From: Bacillota bacterium | Lineage (GTDB): Bacteria; Bacillota; SHA-98; UBA4971 | Direction: 5' to 3' | Assembly: GCA_014360195.1 (NCBI GenBank) | Contig: JACIXY010000007.1 | Location: 1 to 64,000 of the forward strand | DNA: 64,000 bases | In this document: in pieces, positions 62,024 to 64,000 of the stretch | Position numbering within the stretch: the first letter of the stretch is position 1 | How the letters are laid out: the number at the start of each line of letters is the position of its first letter | Notes under the pieces: model-generated | What the model was told of the DNA's origin: nothing | Seen by the model: the letters and a program-made list of their open reading frames with translations, nothing else | Databases searched by the model: none | Program-made: the position numbers and the translations under genes

Positions 62024-62074
62024 CTGACGTCCCTTCGGAGGTGTAGTATAGTGGGGATGATGTATACAGTATAC
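62024..62074 (+). promoter_or_regulatory. Promoter and palindromic operator of the second vapBC pair
   Basis: CTGACG (62024-62029), 17-nt spacer, TATAGT (62047-62052), followed by the palindrome GTATACAGTATAC (62062-62074), a good operator for a ribbon-helix-helix dimer. Confidence 0.5.
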
Positions 62075-62113
62075 GCATAACGATGTATATAGACATGGGA
62101 GGGATCTGATGAG

Positions 62114-62404
62114 ATGAAGCGAAAACAAATCTATCTGGACGACGAAAGCGACAGCCTCTTGAAGAAGTGGGCAGCTATGAAAGGGGTGTCGGAGGCATCG
62201 CTCGTCCGGGAGGCTGTAGCAGGGTACCTTGATGAGCTCGAGCGCAGAGGGCGAAAGAGCGGGCCTGATGACCCGCTGGCTGGTCTCGTGGGTATGTACA
62301 AGGGCGATGTCCCTCCCGACGCGGCGCAAGACCACGACCGGTATCTCTATGGCCGGGACACTGAGACGACCACGGGGCGCCGGAAGGGGGACCGCAGGCT
62401 GTGA
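62114..62404 (+). CDS. vapB: Ribbon-helix-helix antitoxin (VapB-like)
   Basis: 96 aa. The N-terminal half KRKQIYLDDESDSLLKKWAA then VSEASLVREAVAGYLDELE is a ribbon-helix-helix DNA-binding domain; the C-terminal half (DDPLAGLVGMYKGDVPPDAA) would bind the toxin. ATG 62114 follows GGGAGGGATC. Its TGA overlaps the toxin's ATG (TGATG), giving tight coupling. The palindrome at 62062-62074 is the likely autoregulatory site. Confidence 0.85.
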   Translation: MKRKQIYLDDESDSLLKKWAAMKGVSEASLVREAVAGYLDELERRGRKSGPDDPLAGLVGMYKGDVPPDAAQDHDRYLYGRDTETTTGRRKGDRRL

Positions 62405-62829
62405 TGGTCTTTGTTGACACCGCGGCCTGGGTAGCGCTTGTCGCGGAAAAGGATCCGCACCATGAGTCCGTTGCAAAAGAGTGGCGCGAGGTGCTGGAAC
62501 GCGGCGCGGGTCTTGTAACGTCCAGCGACGTCTGTTCCGAAACCATCACCTTTCTGCGGTACAACATGGGGCGCAGGATCGCAGTGTCGTTTTACCGGGC
62601 ACTGCAGGCAGCTGTAGCTGAGGAGCGACTACTCATAGACTGGGTGACCCCCGCAATCTTCGAGGAGGCGTGGGCGATGTTTGAGAAGCACGACGATCAG
62701 AAGTTTTCGATGGTTGATTGCACCAGCTTCGTGATATGCAGGAAACGAGACATCGAGACAGTCCTCACGCTCGATCGGAACTTTCTTGTTGCTGGTTTCC
62801 AGATCGTGCCCAATGCGGCAGCACGTTGA
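62404..62829 (+). CDS. vapC: PIN-domain ribonuclease toxin (VapC-like)
   Basis: 141 aa PIN domain: VFVDTAAWVALVAEKDPHHE, SSDVCSETITFLRYN (Glu), HDDQKFSMVDCTSFVIC (Asp), VLTLDRNFLVAGF. It is a paralogue of the PIN protein at 12660-13064. ATG 62404 is preferred to the adjacent GTG 62401 because it gives the conserved MVFVDT start and overlaps the antitoxin stop. Confidence 0.88.
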   Translation: MVFVDTAAWVALVAEKDPHHESVAKEWREVLERGAGLVTSSDVCSETITFLRYNMGRRIAVSFYRALQAAVAEERLLIDWVTPAIFEEAWAMFEKHDDQKFSMVDCTSFVICRKRDIETVLTLDRNFLVAGFQIVPNAAAR

Positions 62830-62853
62830 CGAGCGAGGAAAGGTGGGGAGCTC

Positions 62854-63231
62854 ATGTCAAGGAGGATTTCGATAACCGCTGGTGACGTCAAAGTCGAGGC
62901 CGTCCTGAACGACACGCCGACCGCCGATGCCATTTGGGCCGTACTGCCCATCACCGGGCGCGCGAACAGGTGGGGCGACGAGATCTACTTTGAGATTCCC
63001 GTGAGGCTCGCCGGCGAAAACGCGAAAGACGTCGTCGAGGCCGGCGACCTGGGTTACTGGCCGCCTGGACGGGCCTTCTGCATATTCTTTGGGCCGACGC
63101 CAGTAAGCCGGGGCAACGAGATCCGCCCCGCAAGCCCGGTGAACGTGTTCGGCAGGGTCGAGGGTGAAGCGAAAGTGCTGAGAAGCGTCAGGGACGGCGC
63201 TGAAGTCGTCGTAACTGCGCTGCAGGGATAG
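62854..63231 (+). CDS. Cyclophilin-like protein (TM1367-type, DUF369)
   Basis: 125 aa small beta-barrel of the cyclophilin-like group: KVEAVLNDTPTADAIWAVLPI, ANRWGDEIYFEIPV, VEAGDLGYWPPGRAFCIFFGPTP and SPVNVFGRVEGEA. The fold matches cyclophilin but prolyl isomerase activity has not been shown for this family. ATG 62854 with AAAGGTGGGGAG upstream. Confidence 0.88.
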   Translation: MSRRISITAGDVKVEAVLNDTPTADAIWAVLPITGRANRWGDEIYFEIPVRLAGENAKDVVEAGDLGYWPPGRAFCIFFGPTPVSRGNEIRPASPVNVFGRVEGEAKVLRSVRDGAEVVVTALQG

Positions 63232-63330
63232 GGACGATTCGTGTGGCCGGAGTCACAGACTGACGCGTAACACGATGACACCGTTTCGAGGACGAAGCTA
63301 CACATCTATACAACTGGAGGCACACGCCAC

Positions 63331-64000
63331 GTGGGAAGGCCAAACGTAGATAGAGTGATACTGATCGTTATGGACAGCGTCGGCATTGGCGCGTTGCCGG
63401 ACGCTGACGCGTACGGGGACGCAGGAAGCGACACGCTGCGCAATACCGCGAAGGCGGTGGGAGGGCTCGACATACCGTTCCTGGGCCGCCTGGGTCTGGG
63501 CAATCTCGCGGAGACCTTCGGCGAGCCACTCGCGGGGGTGCCCGCCGTGTCGGCCCCACTTGCTGCCTACGGGCGCATGGCCGAGAGATCCGCAGGAAAG
63601 GACACCACCACAGGCCACTGGGAAATCGCCGGCATCGTCCTCGACCGGCCATTTCCGGTGTATCCGCGCGGTTTCCCGCCCGAGGTCATCGACGCCTTCG
63701 AGAAGGCGATCGGCACGAAGGTCCTCGGCAACAAGCCCGCCTCGGGCACCGAGATCATCAAGGAGCTTGGCGAGGAGCACATGAAGACGGGGTTCCCCAT
63801 CGTCTACACCTCCGCCGACAGCGTGTTCCAAATCGCTGCGCATGAGGACGTGATCCCGGTGGAGCGGCTCTACGAGATGTGCAAGGTAGCCCGGTCGCTG
63901 CTGGTGGGCGAGCATGGAGTGGGGAGGGTGATCGCCCGGCCTTTCGTGGGGACTCCGGGCAACTTCACAAGGACTGAGCGCCGCAAGGACTTCTCCATCA
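63331..64000 (+). CDS. deoB: Phosphopentomutase (5' part, runs off the window)
   Basis: DeoB converts (deoxy)ribose 1-phosphate to 5-phosphate in nucleoside salvage. The 223 codons visible include the metal-binding [29 protein letters not shown], the phosphorylated threonine region [32 protein letters not shown] and [18 protein letters not shown]. The frame is open to the window end with no stop. Start GTG 63331, preceded by CTGGAGG. Confidence 0.94.
   Translation, partial: MGRPNVDRVILIVMDSVGIGALPDADAYGDAGSDTLRNTAKAVGGLDIPFLGRLGLGNLAETFGEPLAGVPAVSAPLAAYGRMAERSAGKDTTTGHWEIAGIVLDRPFPVYPRGFPPEVIDAFEKAIGTKVLGNKPASGTEIIKELGEEHMKTGFPIVYTSADSVFQIAAHEDVIPVERLYEMCKVARSLLVGEHGVGRVIARPFVGTPGNFTRTERRKDFSI

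Overview
The window is high-GC DNA from an endospore-forming member of the Bacillota. Three things point to this: the yabE-ksgA-yabG-veg gene block (the Bacillus subtilis arrangement, here without rnmV), a cwlD-type amidase, and at least six proteins built from the SPOCS domain (DUF3794) seen in SipL and other spore-envelope proteins. GC content, codon usage and the many GTG/TTG starts suggest a deep-branching, GC-rich lineage (Limnochordia-like or similar). I cannot name a genus from the sequence alone.

Layout. 0.1-5.6 kb: a consensus sigma-A promoter, a lysine (L-box) riboswitch and a three-gene, archaeal-type glutamate synthase (amidotransferase, ferredoxin/FMN synthase and GXGXG subunits). 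5.7-10.7 kb, minus strand: a lipoate-assembly operon with two radical SAM proteins (LipS1/LipS2 type), a lipoate ligase fused to DUF116, and a geranylgeranyl-reductase-like flavoprotein (LipT type). 11.2-14.6 kb: an aminotransferase, a VapBC pair and an OB-fold-like membrane protein. 14.8-21.3 kb: two divergent secreted lipoprotein proteases (S8 and C11), an L,D-transpeptidase and a membrane-tethered solute-binding protein. 21.4-26.4 kb: radical SAM, yabE, ksgA, DUF458, yabG and veg. 26.5-53.9 kb: a large spore-envelope and cell-wall region with a CAP protein, CwlD, five glycosyltransferase genes, six SPOCS proteins (two ending in LysM), a LysM/GH18-like protein that lacks its catalytic acids, a GDP-mannose-dehydratase-like SDR and a sugar nucleotidyltransferase. 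54-64 kb: a RelE/ParE-type toxin-antitoxin pair, a DUF2284 protein, an MrfA/YprA-type helicase, an aminoadipate-type aminotransferase, a PAP2 phosphatase, a second VapBC, a cyclophilin-like protein and the 5' part of deoB.

How the parts work together. The SPOCS/glycosyltransferase region looks like one programme for building a glycosylated spore envelope. Sequences matching the sigma-K -10 consensus (CATANNNTA) precede two of its transcription units, and a near match precedes yabG. The lipoate operon would build lipoyl groups on carrier proteins by the LipS route instead of LipA. The lysine riboswitch would couple lysine level to glutamate synthesis.

Most unusual content. (1) A dispersed, strongly palindromic repeat family with CTAAGTGAG-type terminal inverted repeats, ten recognisable copies. 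One copy is read through in frame inside a two-domain glycosyltransferase. Another carries a nested 107-bp insertion flanked by a 6-bp direct repeat. Two copies supply the stop codon of a neighbouring gene. (2) A 221-bp-period tandem array of GGTCC/GGACC palindromes near 43 kb. (3) In-frame hexanucleotide repeat tracts in many genes. (4) A lysine riboswitch whose geometry suggests an ON switch. (5) The DUF116-fused lipoate ligase operon.
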